From Microbacterium binotii (lineage in GTDB: Bacteria; Actinomycetota; Actinomycetes; Actinomycetales; Microbacteriaceae), in assembly GCF_021398715.1 (NCBI RefSeq), contig NZ_CP090347.1:2852001-2916000 (forward strand): a DNA stretch of 64,000 nucleotides, written 5' to 3'. The translations under genes and the position numbers were made by a program. Below are positions 36,811-45,186 of this stretch, in pieces; within the stretch, counting starts at the first letter, position 1; each line of letters opens with the position of its first letter. Under the pieces are notes generated by a model. That model was not told the DNA's origin and did no database searches. It saw only the letters and a list, made by a program, of their open reading frames with translations.

Positions 36811-38189
36811 GCGCGATGTTCCGCTCGATGCGGCTGTTCAACTACCGCGTCTGGTTCCTGGGCGCTCTCGTCTCCAACATCGGCGGCTGGATGCAGGCGA
36901 CGGCTCAGGACTGGGTGGTGCTGACGCAGCTCACCGACAACGACGCCACCGCCATGGGCATCACGATGGCGCTGCAGTTCGGACCGCCCCTCGTCCTCGT
37001 GAGCATCACCGGCTGGGCGGCCGACCGCTTCGATCGACGACGGATGCTGCTGGTCACCCAGTCGACGCTGATGCTGCTGGCGGTCGCCGTCGGCGTCCTG
37101 CTGCTGACGAACGTCATGACACTGCCGCTCATGTGGTGCTTCGCGGCGGCGTTCGGTGTCGCCAACGCGTTCGACGCACCGGCGCGTCAGGCGTTCGTGA
37201 CCGACATCGTGTCGCGCGACGACGCCTCCAACGCCGTCGCGCTCAACTCCGCATCCTTCAACGCCGCACGTCTGCTCGGTCCGGCGATCGGCGGCGTGCT
37301 GATTGTGCTGGTGGGCACCGGGTGGGTCTTCATGGTCAACGCGGGCACCTTCCTCGCGATGCTCGTCGCGCTCACGCTCGTGCGGGTGCGTGAGCTCGTG
37401 CCGCGCACCCGTGCGCCGGGCGGCGCACGACTGGCAGACGGCTTCCGCTACGTCGCGGGCCGGCCGGATCTGAAGGTGATTTTCGCGATGGTGTTCCTGA
37501 TCGCGGCCTTCGGCATGAACTTCCCGATCTTCGCCTCCACCATGGCGGTGCAGTTCGGGCAGCAGGCCGACGGGTACGGGCTGCTGAGCTCCGTGCTCGC
37601 CATCGGCTCTCTCGCAGGAGCGTTGCTGGCCGCACGCCGCGATCGGGCCCGGATGCGGGTCGTGATCGCGGCGCTGGGAGCCTTCGGCGTCTTCTCCCTC
37701 ATCTCCGCCGCGATGCCGACCTACCCGCTCTACGCCGTGAGCCTCGTGTTCGTCGGCTTCAGCACCGTCACGATCCTCACGACCGCGAACGGCTACGTGC
37801 AGACCACGACGGATCCGGCCCTGCGCGGCCGTGTTCTCGCGCTGTACATGGCGGTCATCATGGGCGCCACCCCCATCGGCGCCCCGATCGCCGGCTGGGT
37901 CGCCGATGCGTGGGGACCGCGCACCGCGATCGACGTCGGCGCCGTCGCGGGCCTCATCGGCTGCGCGATCGGCGTCACCTGGCTCCTCGCATCCGGCCGG
38001 GTGCGCCGCGACCCCGAGGCGCGCCTGCGCTTCGAGATCGACGAGACCCGGCCCGTCCGCGTCGTCGTGCCGGAGGAGTTCAGCGACGAGGTCGCCGCGG
38101 CCACCGCGCCGGTCACCCTCCCGGATGCGGCAGCGCGCCGCCGCATCCGCCGCCGCTCAGCCCGCACCGCCCGCGCCCCGCGTCCGTGA
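36807..38189 (+). CDS. MFS exporter, DHA3 (enterobactin/macrolide exporter-like)
   Basis: 460 residues, 12 predicted helices with a basic, Arg-rich tail of about 40 residues. It opens with MFRSMRLFNYRVWFLGALVSNIGGWMQATAQDW, typical of the EntS/MefA group, and has motif A as GWAADRFDRRRMLL. The ATG overlaps the marR stop, so expression should follow the MarR ligand. Substrate unknown; siderophores and macrolides are common for the group. Confidence 0.92.
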   Translation: MSAMFRSMRLFNYRVWFLGALVSNIGGWMQATAQDWVVLTQLTDNDATAMGITMALQFGPPLVLVSITGWAADRFDRRRMLLVTQSTLMLLAVAVGVLLLTNVMTLPLMWCFAAAFGVANAFDAPARQAFVTDIVSRDDASNAVALNSASFNAARLLGPAIGGVLIVLVGTGWVFMVNAGTFLAMLVALTLVRVRELVPRTRAPGGARLADGFRYVAGRPDLKVIFAMVFLIAAFGMNFPIFASTMAVQFGQQADGYGLLSSVLAIGSLAGALLAARRDRARMRVVIAALGAFGVFSLISAAMPTYPLYAVSLVFVGFSTVTILTTANGYVQTTTDPALRGRVLALYMAVIMGATPIGAPIAGWVADAWGPRTAIDVGAVAGLIGCAIGVTWLLASGRVRRDPEARLRFEIDETRPVRVVVPEEFSDEVAAATAPVTLPDAAARRRIRRRSARTARAPRP

Positions 38190-38235
38190 CCCGCCGCCGC
38201 GCTCGAACGACCCGGACGACGGCGAAGCGCGCGGG

Positions 38236-39081
38236 TCAGGCCTCGCGGGTGATCGTGACCTTCACGTGCAGGTTGCTCTTGAACGGTCCCGCGTACACCC
38301 CTCGCAGCGGCGGCACGTCGTTGTAGTCACGTCCGCGCCCCACGAGCACGTGACGGTCGCCGATCTCGATGTTGTTCGTCGGGTCGAAGCCGGTCCACTC
38401 GCCGGCGAACCACTCGACCCACGCGTGCGACTCCCCCGTCACCGCGACGCCGACCTCGGCCTGCGGACGCGGATGCAGGTAGCCCGACACGTAGCGCGCC
38501 GGGATGCCCACGGAGCGCAGCGCACCGATGGCGATGTGCGCCATGTCCTGGCACACGCCCTTGCGCGCCTCCCACGCGTCGATCGCCGTGGAGTGCACCC
38601 CGGTCACACCGTGCATGTACTCCACCGCGTCCCCGATCGCGACGCAGATCTCGTGCGCCGCACGGCCCGGGTCGTCGTGCCGCGATGCGTAGGATGCGGC
38701 GAGCTCGGCGACCTCGGGATGCGGACGCGTGCGGTGCGTCTGCGTCAGCTGCTCGACGGTCTCGAGCGACCGCGCGGCCTCGGCCGCGAGGCGGTCCCAG
38801 GTGATGCCGGTGTGCTCGATCGGCCGCGGACGCACCTCGACGAGCGAGCGCGCGGTGATCGTCAGCGCCTGATGGGGCGAGAGCACGTCGAACGCGCTCA
38901 CCCGCGTGCCGAAGTAGTCGACGTAGGTGTTGACGGCGGTCGACGGCTCGATCTCGAGCGCCGCACTGAGCACGAACTGACTCTCGGTGGTGCCGGGCAG
39001 CATCCGCGCCTCGTTGTACGAGGCGGAGACGTCGCCGCCGTACCGGAAGCCCGTCTCGTGCTCGATCCGCAGCCGCTTCAT
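38236..39081 (-). CDS. transglutaminase-like cysteine protease/transferase
   Basis: 281 residues. Transglutaminase core with C177 (ARKGVCQDMAH), H219 (SHAWVEWF) and D233 (FDPTNN), the papain-like triad in the usual order; the N-terminal 80 residues form the beta-rich domain often found ahead of it. No signal peptide. It is the last gene of a three-gene run with alpha-E and ATP-grasp proteins, overlapping the alpha-E stop by four bases. In that conserved context it is thought to cut or transfer amide-linked peptides, but no substrate is established. Confidence 0.9.
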   Translation of the reverse strand: MKRLRIEHETGFRYGGDVSASYNEARMLPGTTESQFVLSAALEIEPSTAVNTYVDYFGTRVSAFDVLSPHQALTITARSLVEVRPRPIEHTGITWDRLAAEAARSLETVEQLTQTHRTRPHPEVAELAASYASRHDDPGRAAHEICVAIGDAVEYMHGVTGVHSTAIDAWEARKGVCQDMAHIAIGALRSVGIPARYVSGYLHPRPQAEVGVAVTGESHAWVEWFAGEWTGFDPTNNIEIGDRHVLVGRGRDYNDVPPLRGVYAGPFKSNLHVKVTITREA

Positions 39082-40013
39082 GAGGTCTCTCCGATCCAGC
39101 TGGGCTCGGCCTGCGTCGGGAAGAAGCGCTGGCGGATGGCGTCGGACGCTTCGCGCGTCACGGTCTGCACCCGGAGCATATGAGCGGGAAGCTCGCTCAG
39201 GATGTCACCGATCGGCAGGTACTCGAGGTCGTTGCGGATGCGGCCGAGCGCCCGAAGCACCTGGTTGGACTGCCCCACGCGGTCCTCACGCGGGTCGATC
39301 GCGGAAATGCACTCCTCGGCCCGCGAGATCGAGTAGATGATCGAGCGCGGGAAGAGGCGGTCGAGCAGCAGGAACTCTGCCGCGTTGCGCGCGCTCGGCA
39401 TCCCGCGATAGGTGCGCAGGTAGGCCTCGTACGCACCGCACGAGCGCAGGATGGTGGTCCACGACGGACCCGACGCCTCGGTCAGCGACCGGGTCGCGAG
39501 CAGCCGCGCCGTCATGTCGGCGCGTTCGATCGACCGGCCGAGGGTGAAGAACTGCCACGCCTCGTCCCGGCTCGTCGACGAGTCGACGACGCCGACCGCG
39601 AGCGCGGCGCGCTCGCGCACCCACTGGAAGAACTCGTGCACCTTGTCGGTCTGCAGTCGCCGCGGCATCCGCGCGTTGGTCGTGTTGAGGCACTCCCACA
39701 GCTCGGTCGAGACGATCTCCCGCGCGCGGCGGGCGTTCTCGCGCGCCGAGGTCAGCGAGTAGAGGATGCTGGAGGGGTTCATGCGGTCGACGGCGAGGCG
39801 CGCGAGCACGTGCTCGCGGGTGACCGTCTCGACACCGTCGGGCGGCGAGGACCCCATGACCGCGAGCAGCGAGCGGCAGGCGGTGTCCTCGTCGATCCAC
39901 GGGTCCTCGAGCAGCAGCTGCAGGTGCACGTCGAGGATGCGGGCGGTGCCGTCGCTGCGCTCGATGTAGCGCCCGATCCAGAACAGGCTCTCGGCGATCC
40001 GGCTCAGCAGCAT
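39078..40013 (-). CDS. alpha-E domain protein (DUF403)
   Basis: 311 residues, all-helical. It starts LLSRIAESLFWIGRYIERSDGTARI, the diagnostic opening of the alpha-E family, and contains a second internal repeat of that phrase (FFTLGRSIERADMTARLL, about 150-170), as expected from the duplicated bundle. No enzymatic residues are known for the family. It lies between the ATP-grasp gene (10-bp overlap) and the transglutaminase gene (4-bp overlap), so the three proteins are made together and presumably act together. ATG at 40013 lies inside the 3' end of the ATP-grasp gene. Confidence 0.9.
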   Translation of the reverse strand: MLLSRIAESLFWIGRYIERSDGTARILDVHLQLLLEDPWIDEDTACRSLLAVMGSSPPDGVETVTREHVLARLAVDRMNPSSILYSLTSARENARRAREIVSTELWECLNTTNARMPRRLQTDKVHEFFQWVRERAALAVGVVDSSTSRDEAWQFFTLGRSIERADMTARLLATRSLTEASGPSWTTILRSCGAYEAYLRTYRGMPSARNAAEFLLLDRLFPRSIIYSISRAEECISAIDPREDRVGQSNQVLRALGRIRNDLEYLPIGDILSELPAHMLRVQTVTREASDAIRQRFFPTQAEPSWIGETS

Positions 40014-41707
40014 TGCGCACCCCCCTCCTCCTGGTGCAGCTGTTGCTGCTGCTCCTGCTGCTCGACGTTCGAGCGGGGGCGGTCCTGAGGCGAGTGATCG
40101 ACCTCGTCGGGAGTGACCTCGAATGCCGCATCCGTGATGATCGGGATGGCCTGCGTGATGGTCGAGGCCTGGTCGGCCACGAGCCCCGCCAGCCCCTGCC
40201 CCTGGCCGTACTCGACGTGGCCAGGGGCCGCACCGCCGACGACCCAGGTGTCCTTCGACCCGCCGCCCTGGCTGGAGTTGACGACGAGCTGCCCCTCCGG
40301 GAGCGCCACACGCGTGAGACCGCCGGGCAGCACCCAGATGTCGTCGCCGTCGTTCACGGCGAACGGCCGCAGGTCGGCGTGACGGGGCCGCATCCCGTCC
40401 TCGACGAGCGTCGGGATGGTGGAGAGCATGACGACCGGCTGCGCGATCCACCCGCGCGGGTCGGCCAGCAGGGTCTTGCGCAGCGTGTCGAGCTCGGCGC
40501 GCGAGGCGTCGGGACCGACCACGAGCCCCTTGCCGCCGGAGCCGTCGACGGGCTTCACGACGAGCTCGTCGAGCCGGTCGAGCACCTCTTCCAGCGCCGC
40601 CGGGTCCTCGAGCCGCCATGTGTCCACGATCGGCAGGATGGGCTCCTCCGACAGGTAGTAGCGGATGAGGTCGGGCGTGTAGGTGTAGAGCAGCTTGTCG
40701 TCGGCGACGCCGTTGCCCACCGCGTTGGCGATCGTGACGTTGCCCATGCGCGCGGCGAGCATGAGTCCCGGTGCGCCCAGCATCGAGTCGGCGCGGAACT
40801 GCAGCGGGTCGAGGAAGTCGTCGTCGACGCGGCGGTAGATGACATCGACGCGCTTGGGGCCGCGGGTGGTGCGCATGAAGACGCGCCCGCCCATGCACAG
40901 CAGGTCGCGCCCCTCGACGAGCTCCACGCCCATGAGTCGCGCGAGCAGCGTGTGCTCGAAGTACGCCGAGTTGTAGACGCCCGGCGTGAGCACGACGACA
41001 TTGGGGTCGTCGATCCCGGGCGGGGCCGAGGCGCGCAGGGCCGCGAGCAGCTTGTTGGGGTAGTCACCCACCGGACGCACGCGCATCGAGAGGAACAGCT
41101 CGGGCAGAGTCTGCGCCATGACCCGTCGGTTGGAGATGACGTAGCTGACGCCCGAAGGCACGCGCACGTTGTCTTCGAGCACCCGCATCTTGCCGTGCTC
41201 GTCGCGGATGAGGTCGATGCCGGACACCTGGATGCGGACGCCGTTCGCCGAGTGGATGCCGGCGGCCTGGCGGTAGAAGTACTGGCTCGATGCGATCAGG
41301 CGCGCCGGGATCACGCCGTCGCGCACGCAGTTCTGGCGGCCGTAGGCGTCGTCGAGGAACGCTTCGAGGGCCCGGACGCGCTGCTTGACGCCGGCCTCGA
41401 TCTCGCTCCATTCCGCGTAGTCGATGATGCGGGGCACCGCATCCAGCGGGAACGGCCGCTCCTCACCCGCGAAGTCGAAGGTGACGCCTTGAGCGAGGTA
41501 GCTGGAGGCGAGCGACTCCGTGCGCCCGCGCAGTTCCTCCTGCGTCATGCGCGCCAGCGCCTGGTAGAGCTCGCGGTAGGCGCTGCGCGACTCCGCCGCC
41601 GCGCCGGGATGCGCGGGATGACCGAACATCTCGTCGAACGCGGGCAGCCCCTGCGGGGTCTTGCGCGGCGCGAGAGTGGAGCCGTAGCCGTCGAACAAGT
41701 CGCCCAT
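40004..41707 (-). CDS. circularly permuted type 2 ATP-grasp protein (amidoligase-like)
   Basis: 567 residues. Circularly permuted ATP-grasp of the DUF404/DUF407 type, with RVLEDNVRVPSGVSYVISNR, PGVYNSAYFEHTLLA and the nucleotide loop VVKPVDGSGGKGLVVG. Such enzymes are predicted to ligate amino groups to carboxylates with ATP, making peptide-like products. The last 30 residues are an odd Gln/Glu-rich tail (EQQEQQQQLHQEEGG) ending in Cys-Cys; its coding bases overlap the alpha-E start. The gene opens the three-gene module, and upstream lies a cluster of palindromic repeats. Product and pathway are unknown. Confidence 0.9.
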   Translation of the reverse strand: MGDLFDGYGSTLAPRKTPQGLPAFDEMFGHPAHPGAAAESRSAYRELYQALARMTQEELRGRTESLASSYLAQGVTFDFAGEERPFPLDAVPRIIDYAEWSEIEAGVKQRVRALEAFLDDAYGRQNCVRDGVIPARLIASSQYFYRQAAGIHSANGVRIQVSGIDLIRDEHGKMRVLEDNVRVPSGVSYVISNRRVMAQTLPELFLSMRVRPVGDYPNKLLAALRASAPPGIDDPNVVVLTPGVYNSAYFEHTLLARLMGVELVEGRDLLCMGGRVFMRTTRGPKRVDVIYRRVDDDFLDPLQFRADSMLGAPGLMLAARMGNVTIANAVGNGVADDKLLYTYTPDLIRYYLSEEPILPIVDTWRLEDPAALEEVLDRLDELVVKPVDGSGGKGLVVGPDASRAELDTLRKTLLADPRGWIAQPVVMLSTIPTLVEDGMRPRHADLRPFAVNDGDDIWVLPGGLTRVALPEGQLVVNSSQGGGSKDTWVVGGAAPGHVEYGQGQGLAGLVADQASTITQAIPIITDAAFEVTPDEVDHSPQDRPRSNVEQQEQQQQLHQEEGGAQCC

Positions 41708-41858
41708 GCGATGAGCCTAATCGCGCGTGTATTGCCAGGATGTTTCTCCGCCGTTCGCGCGGTGGATTCCGGTCCCGGCCGGCGCGGCGCGGCGCGCCCC
41801 CGCACCCGCACCGCCGCGCATCCCGCGTCCGCCCGGGCGCATCCGCGCGGGGCGCATC

Positions 41859-41912
41859 CGTGTCTCAAACGTGCACGCGAGATGTCCCGCGCACGTGCAC
41901 AAGTGAGACACG
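41859..41912. repeat. 54-bp palindromic repeat (GTGTCTCA family), copy A
   Basis: Starts CGTGTCTCA (41859-41867) and ends with its complement TGAGACACG (41904-41912), with GTGCAC just inside each arm. Nearly identical to copy C over the whole unit. It lies in the 473-base gene-free stretch 41708-42180, which holds copies A-C and a short C-rich direct repeat and no credible gene. Confidence 0.85.
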
Positions 41913-41950
41913 CAACACCCCACGCGTACCGCACCGTCATCCGCGGCACA

Positions 41951-42004
41951 CGTGTCTCACACATGCACGCACCACGCCCCGCGCACCTTCACAAGTGGGA
42001 CACG
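41951..42004. repeat. 54-bp palindromic repeat (GTGTCTCA family), copy B
   Basis: CGTGTCTCA at 41951-41959; right arm GTGGGACACG (41995-42004) carries one change from the family arm. Exactly 54 bases long, 83 bases before copy C. Confidence 0.8.
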
Positions 42005-42033
42005 TAACGCCCCACGCGTCGCCCGCGGGCATC

Positions 42034-42087
42034 CGTGTCTCAAACGTGCACGCGAGATGTCCCGCGCACGTGCATATGTGAGACACG
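42034..42087. repeat. 54-bp palindromic repeat (GTGTCTCA family), copy C
   Basis: CGTGTCTCA at 42034-42042 and TGAGACACG at 42079-42087. It differs from copy A only near TGCATATG versus TGCACAAG in the right arm, so this pair is recently related or under selection. Confidence 0.85.
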
Positions 42088-42123
42088 CACATCAGCCCGA
42101 CGCGGCACGCACATCAGCACGCC

Positions 42124-42164
42124 CGCACCCCGCCCCGCCCAGCACCCCCGCACCCCGCCCCGCC
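42124..42164. repeat. 16-bp direct repeat, C-rich
   Basis: CGCACCCCGCCCCGCC occurs at 42124-42139 and 42149-42164. It sits just after the stop of the minus-strand MFS gene. No function can be assigned. Confidence 0.6.
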
Positions 42165-42180
42165 ACTCCCGGCCGGCGCG

Positions 42181-43362
42181 TCAGGGACGGGTGCGGGCGG
42201 CGCACAGCGCGCTGACAACGAGGCACCCGAGCATGCCCGCCGCCATCGGAACGGCGGTGTGCGAACCGAGCAGGCCGCCCACGGGCGCTGCGGCGGCGGC
42301 GACCGCGTACTGTGCCGAGCCCATGAGCGCCGCCCCCGCACCCGCGGCGAAGCGGGCTCGCGACAGGGCGAGGGCGCTCGCACCGGCCAGCACCGCGGAC
42401 GCCGCCGCACCGCTCACGAGAACCGGCACGAGGAAGGTCACCAGCGTGAACGGTCCCCACAGCGCGAAGATCAACAGCGCCGTGGTCGCGACGAGCGCCG
42501 CCCCCTGCGCGGCCGCCATCATCCGTCGGATCCCGAAGCGCACCACCAGCACGGCGTTGAGCGTGCTCCCGGCGAGGACGGAACCCGCATAGAGCGCATA
42601 CACGAGCGCGAAGCCCCACGGCCCCGTGTGCAGGATCTCCTGCGCCACGAAGGAGGACGCGGCGGAGTGGACGGCGAGCGCCGCGAAGGCGAATGCCATC
42701 GACAGGGCCGGCAGGACGTACCCGCGATCGCGCAACAGGCGCCCGTAGTTGGCGGCCATGGCACCGAGGCGGAGGGTCTGTCGCCGCCCGCGCTCCAGAC
42801 TCTCGGGAACGAACAGGGCCGCCGCGGCCAGCGCGAGCGCGGCGAACACCGCGAGCACGAGGAAGCCCGCCCGCCAGCCGCCCAGCTGCAGCGCGGCGGC
42901 GCCGAGGATGGGAGCCACGAACGGACCCGCTGCGATCACGGACATGAGAATGCTGTACGCGCGGGCGGCGACCACGCCGGTCGCGAGGTCGGCCACCACC
43001 GCTCGGGCCACGACGACAACCGCCGCAGCACCCACGCCCTGCGCCACGCGCGTCACCACGAGCACCTCGATCGATCCGGCGGCCGCGGATGCGGCGGCTG
43101 CTGCGGCGAGCACCGCCAACCCGCACAGGAGCGCCGGGCGGCGGCCGGTCGCGTCCGAGAGCGGCCCGATCAGCAGCTGACCGCCCGCAACACCGATCAA
43201 GAACCCGGTGTAGACCATCTGACCGCCCGCGGTCGTGGTGCCGAGCTCGTCGACGATCACACCGAGGCCCGGCAGGAAGAGGCTGGCCGCGAGCGGGTTG
43301 GCGGTCATGAGCAGACCGAGCACGACGACGAAGCCCGCGGTCAGCGGCCGCGGCGCCGTCAT
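42181..43362 (-). CDS. MFS multidrug efflux transporter, Bcr/CflA type
   Basis: 393 residues, 12 predicted helices. The loop GGQLLIGPLSDATGRRPALLCG is motif A of the Bcr/CflA group; VVTRVAQGVGAAAVVVVARAVVAD is its helix-4 signature. ATG at 43362 is chosen; ATG at 43398 lies within an operator palindrome and would add 12 residues without a better ribosome site. It is divergent from the IlvD-like gene and shares the palindrome at 43389-43426, so it could instead export or import something linked to that pathway. Confidence 0.88.
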   Translation of the reverse strand: MTAPRPLTAGFVVVLGLLMTANPLAASLFLPGLGVIVDELGTTTAGGQMVYTGFLIGVAGGQLLIGPLSDATGRRPALLCGLAVLAAAAAASAAAGSIEVLVVTRVAQGVGAAAVVVVARAVVADLATGVVAARAYSILMSVIAAGPFVAPILGAAALQLGGWRAGFLVLAVFAALALAAAALFVPESLERGRRQTLRLGAMAANYGRLLRDRGYVLPALSMAFAFAALAVHSAASSFVAQEILHTGPWGFALVYALYAGSVLAGSTLNAVLVVRFGIRRMMAAAQGAALVATTALLIFALWGPFTLVTFLVPVLVSGAAASAVLAGASALALSRARFAAGAGAALMGSAQYAVAAAAAPVGGLLGSHTAVPMAAGMLGCLVVSALCAARTRP

Positions 43363-43388
43363 CGAAGGACCGCTCGCACGAGACCCGA

Positions 43389-43426
43389 GTGTACGCATTG
43401 CGTGCAGTCGATCGCAATGCGTACAC
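43389..43426. promoter_or_regulatory. 14-bp perfect inverted repeat between MFS and IlvD-like genes
   Basis: GTGTACGCATTGCG (43389-43402) and CGCAATGCGTACAC (43413-43426), 10-bp spacer. The left half is itself part of a 17-bp near-palindrome TGTACGCATTGCGTGCA (43390-43406). It fills the divergent spacer and lies 36 bases before the IlvD-like start. Which protein binds is not shown; the nearest regulator is the IclR gene at 46573-47376. Confidence 0.7.
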
Positions 43427-43461
43427 TTTACGGAGTCGATGACGACCTGGAAGGACGACGG

Positions 43462-45186
43462 ATGTCCGCGTTGCGCAGCAATCTCCCTCCCACCTCCGCG
43501 CTCGGGGTCGCCCGTCGTGCGCAATGGCGCTCCCTCGGCATCCCTGCGGAGGAGCTCGACCGTCCCAAGATCGCGATCGTCAACACGTCGTCCGATCTCG
43601 CGGCGTGCTTCGCGCATCTCGACGACATCGTCGCCGTCCTCAAGAAGGAACTCCGCGCGCAGGGCCTGCTGCCCTTCGAGATCCGCACCGCCGCCCCTTC
43701 CGACTTCGTCACGAGCGCGGGGCGCGCGGGGCGCTACATCCTGCCCAGCCGCGACCTCATCGTGAACGACATCGAGGCGGCGGTCGAGGGTGCGCTGCTC
43801 GACGGCATGATCTGTCTCAGCTCCTGCGACAAGACGACGCCGGCGCACCTCATGGCGGCGGGGCGCCTGAACGTACCGACGGTGATCGTGCCGTGCGGCT
43901 ATCAGCACTCGGGTCTGGCCGAGGGGCGCGAGGCGGACGTCGAGGAGGTCTTCCTGCTCGCCGCGCAGGCGGCCGTCACGGGAGCTCCCACCGACGACCT
44001 CATCGACCTCGCCGACGACGCGATCCTGGGTCCGGGGGTCTGCTCGGGCATGGCCACCGCGAACTCCATGCACGTGGTCGCCGAAGCGCTCGGCATGACC
44101 GTTCCCCGCGCCGCTCCCGTCCGCGCGAACGGCGCGCGGATGTGGGACAGCGTCCGCCGCTCGGCGGTCGCCATGGCCGATCTGATCGCCCGCGACATCC
44201 GACCTCGCTCCATCATCACCGCGGAGGCGATCCAGGATGCGGTGCGCGCCATGCTCGCCGTGGGCGGCTCGATGAACACCATCAAGCATCTGCAGGCGAT
44301 CGCGATCGAGGCCGGCGTGGACGTCGATGTCTGGGGGCTGTTCCGCACGCTGGGGCGGCAGACCCCGCTGCTCGCCTCCGTGCGCCCCAACGGCCCCGCA
44401 CTCATCGAGGAGTTCGACGACGCCGGTGGCGGGGCCACGCTGCTGCGCGCACTGCTGCCGCTGCTGCACGGCGAGCGACCCACCGCGGCCGGCACGACCG
44501 TCGCCGACAACGCGGCCGCGGCCCCCGCCCCGGACGGCGTGATCATCCGCTCGCTCGAGGACCCGTTCGGCACGGACCCCGCGATCTCCGTCCTGCGCGG
44601 CTCTCTCGCCCCGGGCGGCGCCGTCGCGAAGCGCCCCGTCCCGGATCCCGGTCCGCATCGCTTCCGAGGACCGGCGCGGGTGTTCGCGAACCGCGAGGAG
44701 GCGATCGGGGCGATCGGCGACGGGCGGCTCCAGCGCGGCGACGTCGCGGTCATCCGCGGCATCGGCGTGCGGGGCGCCCCCGGGATGGGACTGACCTCCG
44801 CGTTCATCTTCGCCCTGCACGCGCGCGGGCTCGCCGACGACGTCGCGCTGGTGACCGACGGGCAGTTCAGCGGACTGGTCAACCAGGGCATCTCGATCGG
44901 CGAGGTCTCCCCCGAGGCCGCCGCCGACGGTCCGCTCGGTCGGGTGCAGGACGGCGATGTGATCGACATCGACCTTTCCGAGGGGCGCGTCGACCTGCTC
45001 GTGGACCCCGCCGAGCTCGCGGCGCGCGAACCGTACCGCCCTCCCGTCGACCGCGACTCCGGCGGCGGCATGCTCGACCAGTACGAGCACCTCGTTCAGC
45101 CTCTGGGATGCGGCGCCGTGCTGTGCGCACGGCCGGGACTCTGCGACCGAGACGACACCGAGACCCCGAGCCTGGAGGACGCATGA
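43462..45186 (+). CDS. IlvD/Edd-family dehydratase
   Basis: 574 residues. Iron-sulfur dehydratase of the dihydroxy-acid/sugar-acid family. The three cluster cysteines are present at the positions known for IlvD: C49 (DLAACFAHLD), C122 (SSCDKTTPAH, followed by the metal-ligand Lys124) and C194 (GVCSGMATANSM); GGSMNTIKHLQAIA is the equivalent of GGSTN. It removes water from a 2,3-dihydroxy acid or an aldonic acid. Pairing with a FAD oxidoreductase rather than ilv genes argues for a catabolic role instead of valine/isoleucine synthesis. ATG at 43462 has AAGGA 6 bases upstream. Confidence 0.9.
   Translation: MSALRSNLPPTSALGVARRAQWRSLGIPAEELDRPKIAIVNTSSDLAACFAHLDDIVAVLKKELRAQGLLPFEIRTAAPSDFVTSAGRAGRYILPSRDLIVNDIEAAVEGALLDGMICLSSCDKTTPAHLMAAGRLNVPTVIVPCGYQHSGLAEGREADVEEVFLLAAQAAVTGAPTDDLIDLADDAILGPGVCSGMATANSMHVVAEALGMTVPRAAPVRANGARMWDSVRRSAVAMADLIARDIRPRSIITAEAIQDAVRAMLAVGGSMNTIKHLQAIAIEAGVDVDVWGLFRTLGRQTPLLASVRPNGPALIEEFDDAGGGATLLRALLPLLHGERPTAAGTTVADNAAAAPAPDGVIIRSLEDPFGTDPAISVLRGSLAPGGAVAKRPVPDPGPHRFRGPARVFANREEAIGAIGDGRLQRGDVAVIRGIGVRGAPGMGLTSAFIFALHARGLADDVALVTDGQFSGLVNQGISIGEVSPEAAADGPLGRVQDGDVIDIDLSEGRVDLLVDPAELAAREPYRPPVDRDSGGGMLDQYEHLVQPLGCGAVLCARPGLCDRDDTETPSLEDA

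Noticed and set aside
43462..45186. Biosynthetic ilvD
   Set aside because: No ilvB, ilvC, ilvE or leu gene is nearby, and the gene is coupled to a FAD oxidoreductase and an IclR-controlled region. Kept as a family-level call.
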